A stretch of 64,000 nt of DNA from Pontimicrobium sp. SW4 (GTDB lineage: Bacteria; Bacteroidota; Bacteroidia; Flavobacteriales; Flavobacteriaceae), in assembly GCF_039954625.1 (NCBI RefSeq), contig NZ_CP157199.1:2294001-2358000 (forward strand). Direction: 5' to 3'. Numbering within the stretch: position 1 is the first letter of the stretch; each line of letters starts with the position of its first letter. A model generated the notes under the pieces. That model worked only from the letters and a program-made list of their open reading frames with translations. It had not been told where the DNA came from and made no database searches. The position numbers and the translations under genes were made by a program. Shown one piece after another: positions 49,301 to 57,784 of the stretch.

Positions 49301-49637
49301 TTTTGCAGATGGATTTAAAAAGCTAGGATTAGGAACTGCCATTGGTATGCGTACTTGGGGAGGAGAAATTTGGCTAAGTAGTGTCAATAGACTATCAGAC
49401 AATGGATTAGCCCGAGCGCCTATGATGGGTGTATATGGCAACAATAGTGAATGGCTTATTGAAGGTCATGGTTTTGTTCCAGATATTGAAGTAGACAACT
49501 TACCTCACGCAACCTTTAATGGTAAAGATGCGCAATTAGAAGCTGCTATAAAACATCTTAAAGAGTTAATTGCAAAAGACCCTAGAAAAGTACCTCCAGT
49601 TCCAGCCTATCCAGATAAGTCTTTTAAAAATGATTAA
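46395..49637 (+). CDS. Tricorn-like protease homologue (S41 family with propeller and PDZ)
   Basis: The 1080-residue protein has a signal peptide (ending FVFSQ) and an N-terminal beta-propeller with WD/TolB-like blades (EEFNPAISPNGKTIAFSASY, WSPDSKWLAFVQV, NAKWSPDGKFIYFLSDR) to about 640. Linker and helical C1-like domains (about 690-760) follow, then a PDZ domain (DIRVGDVITHVNGKP, about 800) and an S41 core. The catalytic Ser is in DENTASDGEAFADGF (about 967). RHNRGGN and WGGEIW are also typical. It is probably a periplasmic or extracellular peptide-degrading enzyme. It follows the receptor gene by 96 bp; common control is possible but unproven. Confidence 0.93.
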   Translation: MYFKTHFSKSQFLLLFITLLFSSTFVFSQGFEGYYRTPTIHGNTVIFSAEGDLWSVPLNGGLAQRLTTHAEEEFNPAISPNGKTIAFSASYEGPTEVYTMPITGGLPMRWTYESDASLVNTWTPNGEIVYDTRAFATLPDRQLVTINTKTKDKHRVPLHQASEATYNANGNTVFFVRPSYHGNVTKRYKGGTARQIWKFTTGSKEAIKLTTDFSGGSHHPMWYNNRVYFITDRDGTMNVWSMDENGNDLKQHTKHEGFDVRYAKQNNGNIVYQLGADIWHYNITSNTTKKIDIRLQSDLDQLRENWVENPSSYITSVSPDSKGERIVITARGRAFIAPVKSGRFVEFTHQKDVRYRDATFSSNGEDIYTLSDESGEFEFVKIDTKGEDQPKPITKDGSVLRYGGTPSPDGKFLAYSDLENNMFILNLANGKSKKISTNEEGIYSFSWSPDSKWLAFVQVADNTMAQIFLHGLDTNETFPITTDRANSVNAKWSPDGKFIYFLSDRNFRTIVGSPWGPRQPEPYFDISEKVYHIALQKGTRSPFRKDNELVSEDSKKEDSKEPVSIKIDKNGIIERIEEVPVAPGNYRSLEVTDKAIYTLSSSTGANSQTDLAVIKISNEDVKLNTMIEGVRGFQLTGNGKKLLVSKGSNYYMVDAGTGKVNGLNDSKIDLSGWKFAITPLEDWKQIFTDAWRMERDYFYDKNMHGVNWKKMHDKYYPLVDRVTTRNELSDLIGRFVGELAALHTSVRGGDTRNDNANIPIANLGARFSRDNANKGYRIDYIYKADPDYPDTKSPLDDPYLDIRVGDVITHVNGKPSLESLDIGELIRNQIGKQVKLKIKRATSSRDVIVEPIGSMYSLRYKDWEYSRRLITEKESNNNIGYVHLQAMGSNDINQWYREFYPVFDRPGLIIDVRHNRGGNIESFILEKLLRKAWMYWKSRSGKPSWNMQYAFRGHIVILVDENTASDGEAFADGFKKLGLGTAIGMRTWGGEIWLSSVNRLSDNGLARAPMMGVYGNNSEWLIEGHGFVPDIEVDNLPHATFNGKDAQLEAAIKHLKELIAKDPRKVPPVPAYPDKSFKND

Positions 49638-49669
49638 TTCTTTTTTATAGTTTTAATTATTAAAAAACA

Positions 49670-49720
49670 ACAGGTAATAACTTATTACGTTTAATAAAGT
49701 TATTACCTGTTCTCTTTTAT
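49670..49720 (+). terminator. Hairpin after the tricorn-like gene
   Basis: AACAGGTAATAACTT (49670-49684) pairs perfectly with AAGTTATTACCTGTT (49698-49712), a 15-bp stem. It is followed by CTCTTTTATTTT. It lies about 33 bp after the stop. Confidence 0.75.
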
Positions 49721-49820
49721 TTTAAAAGAAACTTTAACAAAAAGATTTTAAAACTATAATTTAGGATATGTTTAATAGATTTAATATAAAAAATTAATAA
49801 TAAAAAGCATATATTTAAAC

Positions 49821-50177
49821 ATGCGGATTTCAAAACGAATTACACCTCTATTCTTTAGCTTTACTCTTATTGCTTGTTGCCTAACATTTCAAGTGGATAC
49901 ATATGTAACAGTTGAAGCCACCAGTACATCATGGGTAATTAGTAGTTTTGAAAAGTCTTCAAACGAGAATACGTATCATATTAATCATAGAAAAGCGCAT
50001 AGTATTCTTGAAAACAACTTTTCTATTTTCGATTTTAAATGTTGTTTAACGCATCATAAAAGTTTATTTGCTACACAATACAAAAAGCAAGATAATTTAA
50101 ACTTACCTATTAAATCTGACTATCTAAAAACTATCCTTCAGTCTTCTCTTTCTAAAGACGACACATCCATAGGTTAA
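49821..50177 (+). CDS. Small exported protein of unknown function
   Basis: The 118-residue protein begins with a basic start and a hydrophobic segment (ITPLFFSFTLIACCLTFQV), a signal peptide or anchor. The remainder is Ser/Asn/His-rich with a second Cys pair (FKCCLTHHKSLFATQYKKQ). No family is recognised. A 59-residue membrane protein gene follows 75 bp later. Confidence 0.6.
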   Translation: MRISKRITPLFFSFTLIACCLTFQVDTYVTVEATSTSWVISSFEKSSNENTYHINHRKAHSILENNFSIFDFKCCLTHHKSLFATQYKKQDNLNLPIKSDYLKTILQSSLSKDDTSIG

Positions 50178-50252
50178 TCACTTTTTTATTTCTAATGTGT
50201 TCTACACCAAAACCTTGGTTGTAGATATTGTATCATTTTTATAAACAAACCT

Positions 50253-50432
50253 ATGCAAAAATTTAAACGTTTTTTGCGTCTATTTCTATTATTACTTATG
50301 ATAGGGATGGCTGCAATATTACCTGTACCAATATTATTTTATGGTAAAGATAATTTACCAAAAAACCTTACCGAGTTAGTTGAAAAAACGGAAGATGAGG
50401 ATGATGAAAATGATATTAAAGAACTCTTATAA
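50253..50432 (+). CDS. 59-residue membrane protein with acidic tail
   Basis: ATG at 50253 opens a 59-codon frame. A basic start (MQKFKRFLRL) is followed by one membrane segment (FLLLLMIGMAAILPVPILFY), GKDNLPKNLTELVEK, and a strongly acidic end (TEDEDDENDIKELL). The layout, one helix with a short soluble acidic domain, is that of a regulatory or assembly microprotein. It is too short for simple ORF filters but the composition and signal-like helix argue for a real gene. Confidence 0.62.
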   Translation: MQKFKRFLRLFLLLLMIGMAAILPVPILFYGKDNLPKNLTELVEKTEDEDDENDIKELL

Positions 50433-50501
50433 ATACAATAGTAATATGACTTCGTAAGAAAAAACTCTATATTTGTTTATACTCAAAAAAAATATACTGA
50501 A

Positions 50502-51728
50502 ATGAAAAAGAATCTATTAGTTTTTTTAATAACAATTATGACTATTAATTGCTATTCTCAAATTTCTTTTGAAAGAGGGCACTTTATCAATAACAATAAC
50601 CTAAAAGTTGATTGTTTTATTAAAAACTCCGATTGGTTGAATAACCCAACAGAGTTTGAATATAAGTTATCTGAAAATAGTGAAGTAAAAATTATAAATA
50701 TTACTTCTATTAAAGAGTTTGAGATTTATGAGATATCTAAATACGTTAAGCACACAGTTAACATAGACAGATCAACAGAAAACTTTAACCTTATGACCAA
50801 TAATAGAAACCCTGAATTTGTAGAGGAAGAGCTTTTTCTAAAAGTATTAGTTGAAGGAGTTGCTAATTTATACTATTATGGAAAAGGAAATTTAAAACGT
50901 TTTTTCTATAACAAAGAAGGAGAAAATATTGAGCAGTTAGTATATAAAAGTTATAGAACAAACGATAATAAATTAGGAAAGAACACTCAATATAAACAAC
51001 AACTTTGGAATAATTTAAAATGTTCTACTGTTGAAATAAAAAAAATTGAAAGTCTAGAGTATAGAAAAAATGACTTAATAAAGTTTTTTTCTGAATATAA
51101 TATATGTAATAATTCTACCTTTACTAATTATGAACAAAACAAAAGTAAAGACCTTTTTAATTTAACGATTAGACCTCGTTTAAAAAGCTCATCTTTAATT
51201 ATACATAACAAAGCTTCAGAGCAATATGATACAAATTTCGGCAATAAACTTGGCTTAGGATTAGGTATTGAGACTGAGTTCATTTTACCCTTTAACAAAA
51301 ATAAATGGGCAATTTTAATTGAAGCTGCTTATCAAAATTATCAATCAGACGTTTTAACTGTAAATAAACAAATTATTCTTAATCAATTATCAGCTAAGGT
51401 AAATTATAGCTCAATCGAAGTTCCAATTGGCTTGAGGCATTATTTTTTCTTAAATGAAAATTCTAAAATTTTCGCTAATGTTTCAATGGTATTTGATGTC
51501 AATTTTGAATCTAACATTACTATAACAAGACTTGACAATGATACTGTTGTTAATGATCTAGATTTTGAAACACAAAGTAATTTAGCCTTTGGATTAGGTT
51601 ATAAACTTGATGACACTTATAGTATTGAATTAAGACTTCAAACAAGTAGAGATATTTTTGGCAATTATGTTTACTGGTTCTCTGAGTATAAAGCTTTTTC
51701 AGTAGTTTTTGGTTATTCCTTTTTTTAA
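50502..51728 (+). CDS. Secreted/outer-membrane beta-barrel protein of unknown function
   Basis: The 408-residue protein has a signal peptide (ending INCYSQ). An N-terminal soluble domain of about 200 residues contains one Cys pair region. The C-terminal half (from about 215) is a chain of amphipathic strands (LGLGLGIETEFILPF, WAILIEAAYQNYQ, IEVPIGLRHYFFLN, LAFGLGYKL). It ends in FGYSFF, typical of outer-membrane barrels of the PorT / OMP_b-brl type. No function is assigned. Confidence 0.78.
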   Translation: MKKNLLVFLITIMTINCYSQISFERGHFINNNNLKVDCFIKNSDWLNNPTEFEYKLSENSEVKIINITSIKEFEIYEISKYVKHTVNIDRSTENFNLMTNNRNPEFVEEELFLKVLVEGVANLYYYGKGNLKRFFYNKEGENIEQLVYKSYRTNDNKLGKNTQYKQQLWNNLKCSTVEIKKIESLEYRKNDLIKFFSEYNICNNSTFTNYEQNKSKDLFNLTIRPRLKSSSLIIHNKASEQYDTNFGNKLGLGLGIETEFILPFNKNKWAILIEAAYQNYQSDVLTVNKQIILNQLSAKVNYSSIEVPIGLRHYFFLNENSKIFANVSMVFDVNFESNITITRLDNDTVVNDLDFETQSNLAFGLGYKLDDTYSIELRLQTSRDIFGNYVYWFSEYKAFSVVFGYSFF

Positions 51729-51780
51729 AGACTTCAATATTGGTTACGATACATAAAGGAATTATAGCTAATTTCAAAAC

Positions 51781-53559
51781 CTACATACGCTCAGGCACTT
51801 CAATTCCTAACAACCCAAACGCATTTTTTATAGTACTCGCTACTGTATTGGATAACTGTACCCTAAACACTTTTTCGTTTTGGTTATCGGCTCCAAGAAT
51901 AGAGACATTTTGGTAAAACGAGTTAAACTCCTTGACCAAATCGTAGGTATAATTAGCAATTAATGCAGGACTATGGTTTTGTGCAGCATTTTGTATTACT
52001 TCAGGGAATAACTCTAATTGTTTTATAAGTTCTTTTTCCTTAGGCTCTAAAGACACTTCGTTTGCGCTCAATGTAATAGAGGTATTAAAATCTGCTTTTC
52101 TTAAAATAGCCTGAATTCGTGCGTACGTATATTGTATAAATGGCCCTGTGTTTCCTTGGAAATCTACAGACTCTTTTGGGTCAAACAGAATACGCTTTTT
52201 AGGGTCAACCTTTAATATAAAATACTTTAAAGCACCTAAGCCAATGGTATTGTAAATAGTTTGCTTCTCATTATCACTATAATCGTCTAATTTCCCTAGC
52301 TCTTGAGATAGTTCTTTAGCAGTCGTTGCCATTTCAATAATTAAATCGTCGGCGTCCACTACAGTACCTTCACGACTTTTCATTTTTCCACTAGGTAAAT
52401 CTACCATACCATAACTTAAATGATATAGATTTTTTGCCCAATCAAACCCAAGCTTTTTCAAGATTAAAAACAGGACTTTAAAATGATAATCTTGTTCGTT
52501 ACCAACTGTATATACCATGCCTCCAACATCAGGATAATCTTTAATACGTTGTATGGCTGTACCAATATCTTGCGTCATATACACCGCTGTACCATCCGCA
52601 CGTAATACAATTTTTTCATCTAGACCATCCTCTGTTAAATCGCACCAAACAGAGCCATCTTCCTTTTTTAAGAATACGCCACTTTTTAAACCTTCGGCAA
52701 CAAACTCTTTTCCTAATAAATAGGTATCACTTTCATAATAATAGCAATCAAAATCGACTCCTAAATTTTTATAAGTCGTTTCAAAGCCCTCATACACCCA
52801 ACCGTTCATCATTTTCCATAAAGTAACTACATCTTCATCTCCAGCTTCCCATTTTAGAAGCATTTCTTGAGCTTCCATTAAAATTGGCGCTTCTTTTTTA
52901 GCTTCCTCTTCTGTTTTCCCTTGAGCAATTAAATTTGCAATCTCCTTTTTATATTCTTGATCAAACTTCACATAGTAATTCCCAACCAATTTATCACCTT
53001 TCAATCCTGTACTTTCAGGTGTTTCTCTATTACCATAACGTTCCCAAGCCAACATACTTTTACAAATATGAATGCCTCTATCGTTTATAATTTGGGTTTT
53101 ATACACTTTATGTCCAGCTGCCTTTAAAATTTCGGCAACACTATAGCCCAAAAGGTTATTTCTAATATGCCCTAAATGCAAAGGTTTATTAGTATTTGGC
53201 GACGAATATTCCACCATAATAGCCTCTTCGGTTTGAGGCTTAAAACCATACGTATTATTATCTTTAATGGTGTTGAAAAAATTTAGATAAAATACATCGT
53301 CAATCACAATATTTAAAAAGCCTTTAACCACATTAAATGCTTTTACCTCATCTACATGATTTACTAAATAGTTTCCTAAATCTTCTCCTAATTTGGCAGG
53401 ATTCATTTTAACCGCTCTCAGCATTGGAAAAGTTACCACTGTAATATCTCCTTCAAACTCTTTACGTGTTGATTGAAATTCTACAGTCTCAAGTTCAGCT
53501 TTATATAACTTAGAAAAGGCAGTTTTAATATGTTGTGATAAGGTTTCCTGAATGGTCAT
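51781..53559 (-). CDS. argS: Arginine--tRNA ligase
   Basis: The enzyme charges tRNA-Arg. The 592-residue class I synthetase shows the N-terminal Add-1 domain, the HIGH-type motif SSPNTNKPLHLGHIRNNLLG (about residues 118-137), and YTVGNEQDYHFKVLF. The KMSK-like loop is HLSYGMVDLPSGKMKSREGT (about 386-405). The C-terminal DALR anticodon-binding domain includes GPFIQYTYARIQAILRKA and ends EVPERM. Length is standard. It is a single minus-strand gene between two plus-strand units, with a 460-bp gap upstream. Confidence 0.96.
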   Translation of the reverse strand: MTIQETLSQHIKTAFSKLYKAELETVEFQSTRKEFEGDITVVTFPMLRAVKMNPAKLGEDLGNYLVNHVDEVKAFNVVKGFLNIVIDDVFYLNFFNTIKDNNTYGFKPQTEEAIMVEYSSPNTNKPLHLGHIRNNLLGYSVAEILKAAGHKVYKTQIINDRGIHICKSMLAWERYGNRETPESTGLKGDKLVGNYYVKFDQEYKKEIANLIAQGKTEEEAKKEAPILMEAQEMLLKWEAGDEDVVTLWKMMNGWVYEGFETTYKNLGVDFDCYYYESDTYLLGKEFVAEGLKSGVFLKKEDGSVWCDLTEDGLDEKIVLRADGTAVYMTQDIGTAIQRIKDYPDVGGMVYTVGNEQDYHFKVLFLILKKLGFDWAKNLYHLSYGMVDLPSGKMKSREGTVVDADDLIIEMATTAKELSQELGKLDDYSDNEKQTIYNTIGLGALKYFILKVDPKKRILFDPKESVDFQGNTGPFIQYTYARIQAILRKADFNTSITLSANEVSLEPKEKELIKQLELFPEVIQNAAQNHSPALIANYTYDLVKEFNSFYQNVSILGADNQNEKVFRVQLSNTVASTIKNAFGLLGIEVPERM

Positions 53560-54019
53560 TCCTACTAAATTTTAAGCTGCAAAGATAGAACTTTTACTCG
53601 ATAATCGAGACTTAAACACTCTACGGATTACCTTGAAATCAAAATTAGTTTTCTACAAATACCTTGAGTGCTTACACTAAGTTAGTTTACTTAAATAAAA
53701 CGTAATTTTTATGGCTTTATGCATCTCTGCAAATGAGATGAAAAAAAGTGTACTAAATCACAACAACAATAATTTTAAATCAAACATAATGCTTTAATTA
53801 TCAATTATTTACATTTTATCGAAAATATGATAATTAGATAAATGCATTTCATCGACAAAAGTGTCGTTTTTCTATGTTTTTTGCCGTTTGTCGACACCAA
53901 CTTTTTTTATAAAAAAATATTGTTCCTTTTATCTAATATTTATGCTTTAAAACGCAGAAATTAGGGTTTTCTTTCTCTTTTGGCAACTTTTGTTAAGCTA
54001 TTAATTTCGGTCCCCAACG
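53560..54019. other. 460-bp AT-rich gap between argS and the kinase leader ORF
   Basis: No protein gene is supported. It holds a short hairpin CATCTC...GAGATG at about 53722-53740. TTATCGA/TCATCGA words lie at 53816-53822 and 53849-53855. A CGACA...TGTCG inverted pair followed by T5 lies at about 53853-53871, and a TGTCGACA palindrome at about 53889-53896. It probably carries divergent promoters and operators for argS and the kinase unit. Confidence 0.4.
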
Positions 54020-54148
54020 ATGATAACAACTACTTTTAGTTATAAAGCAAATAGATTGCTTATAAATGTATACTTAATTTTCCTCTCCCTCAAGGTTAGT
54101 TTAGGTAATGCTATAGTTGTTGCGCCTAAAACCATTTATAGTTTATGA
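54020..54148 (+). CDS. 42-residue possible leader peptide overlapping the histidine kinase gene
   Basis: ATG at 54020 opens a 42-codon frame that ends in a TGA overlapping the kinase ATG (ATGA at 54145-54148). The predicted peptide is MITTTFSYKANRLLINVYLI then FLSLKVSLGNAIVV and a short tail: a basic start, one hydrophobic stretch and an A-x-A-free cleavage-like region. The exact ATGA overlap and the absence of a clear ribosome site for the kinase suggest translational coupling. It may be a real microprotein or leader; chance cannot be excluded. Confidence 0.42.
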   Translation: MITTTFSYKANRLLINVYLIFLSLKVSLGNAIVVAPKTIYSL

Positions 54149-56193
54149 AACAGTTAATTACCTTAACTGCATTTTTATTTACTATATTCTCTAGTTTATC
54201 TCAAACTAAAGAACAGGATAGTCTTGTCATGCAATTTGCATTTCAAAAGCTAGACTCAACAAAGGTTGATACCTCAATACAACTTATAAAATCATTCTAT
54301 AATACTAAGGATTATCAAAAAGCCTTAGCATATATATCTCAAACTGAAAGGCTATCTACTTCTTTACAATACCATAGTGCTACTGCTGAAATTAAATACT
54401 ACAAAGCGCTTATCTATTCACAAAGGGATGATTATTATAATGCATTAGACAACTACAATGCATCACTTAGATTGTTTAGTCAAATGCAGGATTCTCTTGG
54501 AATTGCTAAAGTGAACAACAGTTTAGGACTCATCGAAATTAAAAGAGGAAATTATGGTAAAGGTTTACGCTATTCATTATCTGCAATAGATATTTTTGAA
54601 CGTAAAAATCTAAGAAGTGAATTAAGCTTAGCTTATAACAATCTATCCGAAGCCTATTTTAATACTAATCAAGTTGATAAATCGCTTGAATTCAACCTCA
54701 AAGCTTTGGAAATACGTGAACAGCTTCGTGACAGTTCTGGAATTAAAGCTTCAACAAAAAATATTGCTATACTTTATTCTATGCGTAAAGAGCATAGAAG
54801 AGCTATTGAATATTACGAAAGGTTATTAGGTTACTTAGATACTTCCAATGAAAAAGACCAAATCATTAGAGGCGATGTATTGCCTAGAATTGGTGATGAA
54901 TATTTACAATTTAACGATTATGAAAAATCTGCCTCTTATTTATTGGAAGGCTTAAGGTTAAATAGAAGAACTAATAATAAATTAGGTGTTTTAAAATCGC
55001 TTAATAGTTTAGCAAACCTAAACTTTAAACAAAAAAAAGTAAGGTTAGCAGAAGTACAATTAAATGAAGCCTATTCATTAACGCAACAAGTAGATAATGA
55101 TGACGAGCTTCTAAAAAATTACAAATTAAGAATCTCTATAGATTCTACAAATGGCGACTTTAGAAATGCTTTTAAATGGCAAGCCGATTATCATGCTTTA
55201 AAAAATAAGCTAGATGCAAAAAAAGCAATACCTTTAGTTTTTGAAGCAGAACCAGTAGATATTAATCAACCTACAGACACACCTACAGATAATGTTAGTT
55301 TTCCTGTCGATACAAAAAAAATAAAGCAATTAAAAATAATAGCCTATACTTTAGGAGGTGCATTTCTTGTAGCACTAATTGCTTTTATAGTGATGTACAT
55401 TACCAATCGTAATAGAAAAGAAGCGTTTGATGAAATAGAGCAAACTAACAAGCAATACAAATTACAAAACGATTCTATTTTAGAGCAGACACGCCATCTT
55501 GAAGAAATGAATCAAGTAAAAGATAGATTATTCTCTATTGTATCTCATGACTTAAAAGATTCTATTACTGGTGTTAAAGCCTTTTTAGATTTATTAAAAG
55601 AAGACAGTATAAGTAAAGAAGAGTTTGATGAACTGATTCCCGAGTTAAGTGAAAATGCAGATAATGCTGCAGCTTTATTAATGAATTTATTAAACTGGTC
55701 TAAATCGCAAATGCAAAATCTGGAACCAAAACCAGAGCTATTTAACATACAAGAAGTATTTGCTGATAAGATGAATTTAATTGAGAAAAAGGTAAATGAA
55801 AAACAAATTATTTTACTAGACGAGTCTATGAAAGATTTTGTTTATGCAGATAGAAGCATGATAGAAATTGTAATTCAAAACCTATTAGCAAACGCTGTGA
55901 AATTTTCTAGAGTTGGAGATGTAATAACTATTTCTAATAGAGTTCGTAATGGTAATGTGCTTATTTGTATTGAAGATACAGGTGTTGGGATTTCTGAAGA
56001 AAATCAAGAAAAACTATTTAAAAGTACTGGCTTTACAACTAGAGGAACTGGACATGAAAAAGGTACTGGTTTAGGACTCTCTATTTGTAAACAAATGGTT
56101 GAGCTTAACTATGGTAAAATTTGGGTAGAAAGTGAGCAAAACCTTGGAAGTAAATTCTTTGTTGAACTTCCAAAGGCTAAACCTATTGAGTAA
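54145..56193 (+). CDS. Sensor histidine kinase with periplasmic TPR repeats
   Basis: The 682-residue protein has a signal peptide (ending SSLSQ). Five to six TPR repeats follow (about 35-350: ALDNYNASLRLF, KGLRYSLSAIDIFERKN, SLEFNLKALEIREQL, RAIEYYERLLGYL), then a membrane segment (LKIIAYTLGGAFLVALIAFI, about 395-415) and a coiled coil. The HisKA domain is RLFSIVSHDLKDSITGVKAF (His at about 474) and the HATPase has N box MIEIVIQNLLANAVKFS, G1 EDTGVGIS and G2 GTGLGLSIC. It senses an unknown periplasmic cue. No response regulator is adjacent, so the partner is elsewhere. Confidence 0.93.
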   Translation: MKQLITLTAFLFTIFSSLSQTKEQDSLVMQFAFQKLDSTKVDTSIQLIKSFYNTKDYQKALAYISQTERLSTSLQYHSATAEIKYYKALIYSQRDDYYNALDNYNASLRLFSQMQDSLGIAKVNNSLGLIEIKRGNYGKGLRYSLSAIDIFERKNLRSELSLAYNNLSEAYFNTNQVDKSLEFNLKALEIREQLRDSSGIKASTKNIAILYSMRKEHRRAIEYYERLLGYLDTSNEKDQIIRGDVLPRIGDEYLQFNDYEKSASYLLEGLRLNRRTNNKLGVLKSLNSLANLNFKQKKVRLAEVQLNEAYSLTQQVDNDDELLKNYKLRISIDSTNGDFRNAFKWQADYHALKNKLDAKKAIPLVFEAEPVDINQPTDTPTDNVSFPVDTKKIKQLKIIAYTLGGAFLVALIAFIVMYITNRNRKEAFDEIEQTNKQYKLQNDSILEQTRHLEEMNQVKDRLFSIVSHDLKDSITGVKAFLDLLKEDSISKEEFDELIPELSENADNAAALLMNLLNWSKSQMQNLEPKPELFNIQEVFADKMNLIEKKVNEKQIILLDESMKDFVYADRSMIEIVIQNLLANAVKFSRVGDVITISNRVRNGNVLICIEDTGVGISEENQEKLFKSTGFTTRGTGHEKGTGLGLSICKQMVELNYGKIWVESEQNLGSKFFVELPKAKPIE

Positions 56194-57129
56194 TTAAATT
56201 TTCGACAAAAATACTTCAGCCATCATACAACGTGCACTTCCACCGCCACAAGCTTCAATAATTTCTAACGAGCTTGATAAAATTTCAGCGTGATTTTCTA
56301 TTCTTCTAATTTGATCTTGTGTTAAAACATCATATGCAGACTGACTCATAACTAAATACGATTTATCATTTTCACCCTTTACCTGCAGCATATTTCCAGC
56401 AAAATTATTTACTTGAGCTTCGCTAATATCTATAATTTCTTTACCATCTTCTTTTAAATGTTTAATAACGTTTTTTCGTTCTTTTTTATCATCTATACAA
56501 GACAAACAAATCACTGCAAATGTTTCTCCTATACACATCATAACATTCGTATGGTAAATTGGTTCGCGTTTACCATCAACTGTTTGATTTGCAGTAAAAA
56601 CAATAGGTGTAAACTCAAAATCCTCGCAAAACTCTATAAACAAGTCTTCATTTGCGCGTTGCGATAACGCACAATATGCTTTACGATTAACACGGTCTAA
56701 AATTAAAGCACCAGTTCCTTCTAGAAACAACCCTTCTTCTTCGGCTGCTCTATAATCAATAATATGATCTATTTGAAAACCCTCTTCTTCCAATTGAAAT
56801 AAGATATCTTCACGACGTTCTAAGCGTCTATTTTCTGCAAACATTGGATATAAGCCAACCACGCCATTTTCATGAAAAGATATCCAGTTATTTGGGAAAT
56901 GGGCATCTGGCGTATCTAAACCATCATTAGCTTCAAACAGAACTACATTAACACCAACACTTCGTAATTTTTCAACAAACGTATCGAATTCTTTTTCGGC
57001 TTTTAGCTGTAATGCCAACTGTGTAACATCATGTATTTCTTTTTGATAATGGTTGTTTATAGCAGTTTGCTCATTGGCTCTAAAACTAGTTGGACGAACC
57101 ATTAATATGGTATTGGTTGTTTGTTGCAT
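56194..57129 (-). CDS. ctlX: Citrulline utilization hydrolase CtlX-like (guanidino-modifying family)
   Basis: The 311-residue protein is of the amidinotransferase / arginine-deiminase fold. Key blocks are TILMVRPTSFRANEQTAINN, LDTPDAHFPNNWISFHENG, YPMFAENRRLERR, FLEGTGALILDR, the His block YHTNVMMCIGETF and the catalytic Cys in GGGSARCMMAEVF. This pattern fits CtlX, which by family acts on citrulline or related ureido/guanidino compounds. Its stop abuts the kinase stop (convergent). An arginase-family gene lies at 61403, so both might serve arginine/citrulline catabolism. Confidence 0.85.
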   Translation of the reverse strand: MQQTTNTILMVRPTSFRANEQTAINNHYQKEIHDVTQLALQLKAEKEFDTFVEKLRSVGVNVVLFEANDGLDTPDAHFPNNWISFHENGVVGLYPMFAENRRLERREDILFQLEEEGFQIDHIIDYRAAEEEGLFLEGTGALILDRVNRKAYCALSQRANEDLFIEFCEDFEFTPIVFTANQTVDGKREPIYHTNVMMCIGETFAVICLSCIDDKKERKNVIKHLKEDGKEIIDISEAQVNNFAGNMLQVKGENDKSYLVMSQSAYDVLTQDQIRRIENHAEILSSSLEIIEACGGGSARCMMAEVFLSKI

Positions 57130-57242
57130 TTACGTTTAATAAGAACTGTAAAATTAATCATTTTTAAGATGACCTAAACTTGGCTTTGGTTAAAAAAAAT
57201 ACGAACTTCGTTCAAGTTCAATATAAATTTGTAAAAAAATCA

Positions 57243-57782
57243 ATGTCTAAGCTACTAAAATTCAGAGAAAAACTAAACTTAACCCAAGAAGAGTTAGCTG
57301 AAAAATCAGGCATTTCTGTAAGAACAATTCAACGTATAGAAGCTGGAACAAATCCAAAAGGTCACACACTAAAAGCATTAGCCAAAACTTTGGACGTAGA
57401 GAAAAGTAAATTACTTAAGAATACTACTGCAAACTCTAAATTTAGCTATAGATTGATTAAACTTATTAATCTTTCATCTTTACCATTTATAATTTTTCCT
57501 CCTGCAAATATTTTAATTCCCCTTACCATAATGCTTGCAAAAAAACAATTCAATTATATAACGAAACGAATAATTACTATTCAAATTTTATGGACTATTT
57601 TTTCTGTTATTCTTTTCTTATTTTCTTCTGTTGTTGAAAAATGGTTTTTCTCTGGAAACAAACTAAATTTAGTAGTTATAATGCTTTCTATTTTAGTAAA
57701 TATTTATATTATAATTAGAAATTCTGCTGAAATTGACAAAAATAAAAAACTATATATAAGCTTAAAATTTAGCATTATATAA
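57243..57782 (+). CDS. XRE-family HTH protein with membrane segments
   Basis: I start at the ATG 57243 (MSKLLKFREKLNLTQEELAE); the open frame reaches a TTG at 57180. The 179-residue product has a Cro/CI-type HTH (about 5-60: LTQEELAEKSGISVRTIQRI, EAGTNPKGHTLKALAKTL). After about residue 75 come about four hydrophobic segments (LINLSSLPFIIFPPANILIP, IQILWTIFSVILFLFS, LVVIMLSILVNIYIII). It is a membrane-tethered putative regulator. Three ATTGTC repeats immediately follow its stop and could be its operator for the next gene. Confidence 0.82.
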   Translation: MSKLLKFREKLNLTQEELAEKSGISVRTIQRIEAGTNPKGHTLKALAKTLDVEKSKLLKNTTANSKFSYRLIKLINLSSLPFIIFPPANILIPLTIMLAKKQFNYITKRIITIQILWTIFSVILFLFSSVVEKWFFSGNKLNLVVIMLSILVNIYIIIRNSAEIDKNKKLYISLKFSII

Positions 57783-57784
57783 GT

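Noticed and set aside
53853..53871. The CGACA...TGTCG hairpin followed by T5 as a terminator
   Set aside because: No plus-strand gene ends upstream, and the 5-bp stem is too short; an operator is likelier.
57180..57242. TTG-initiated extension of the HTH protein
   Set aside because: The extra 21 residues precede a standard HTH start; the ATG at 57243 is preferred.
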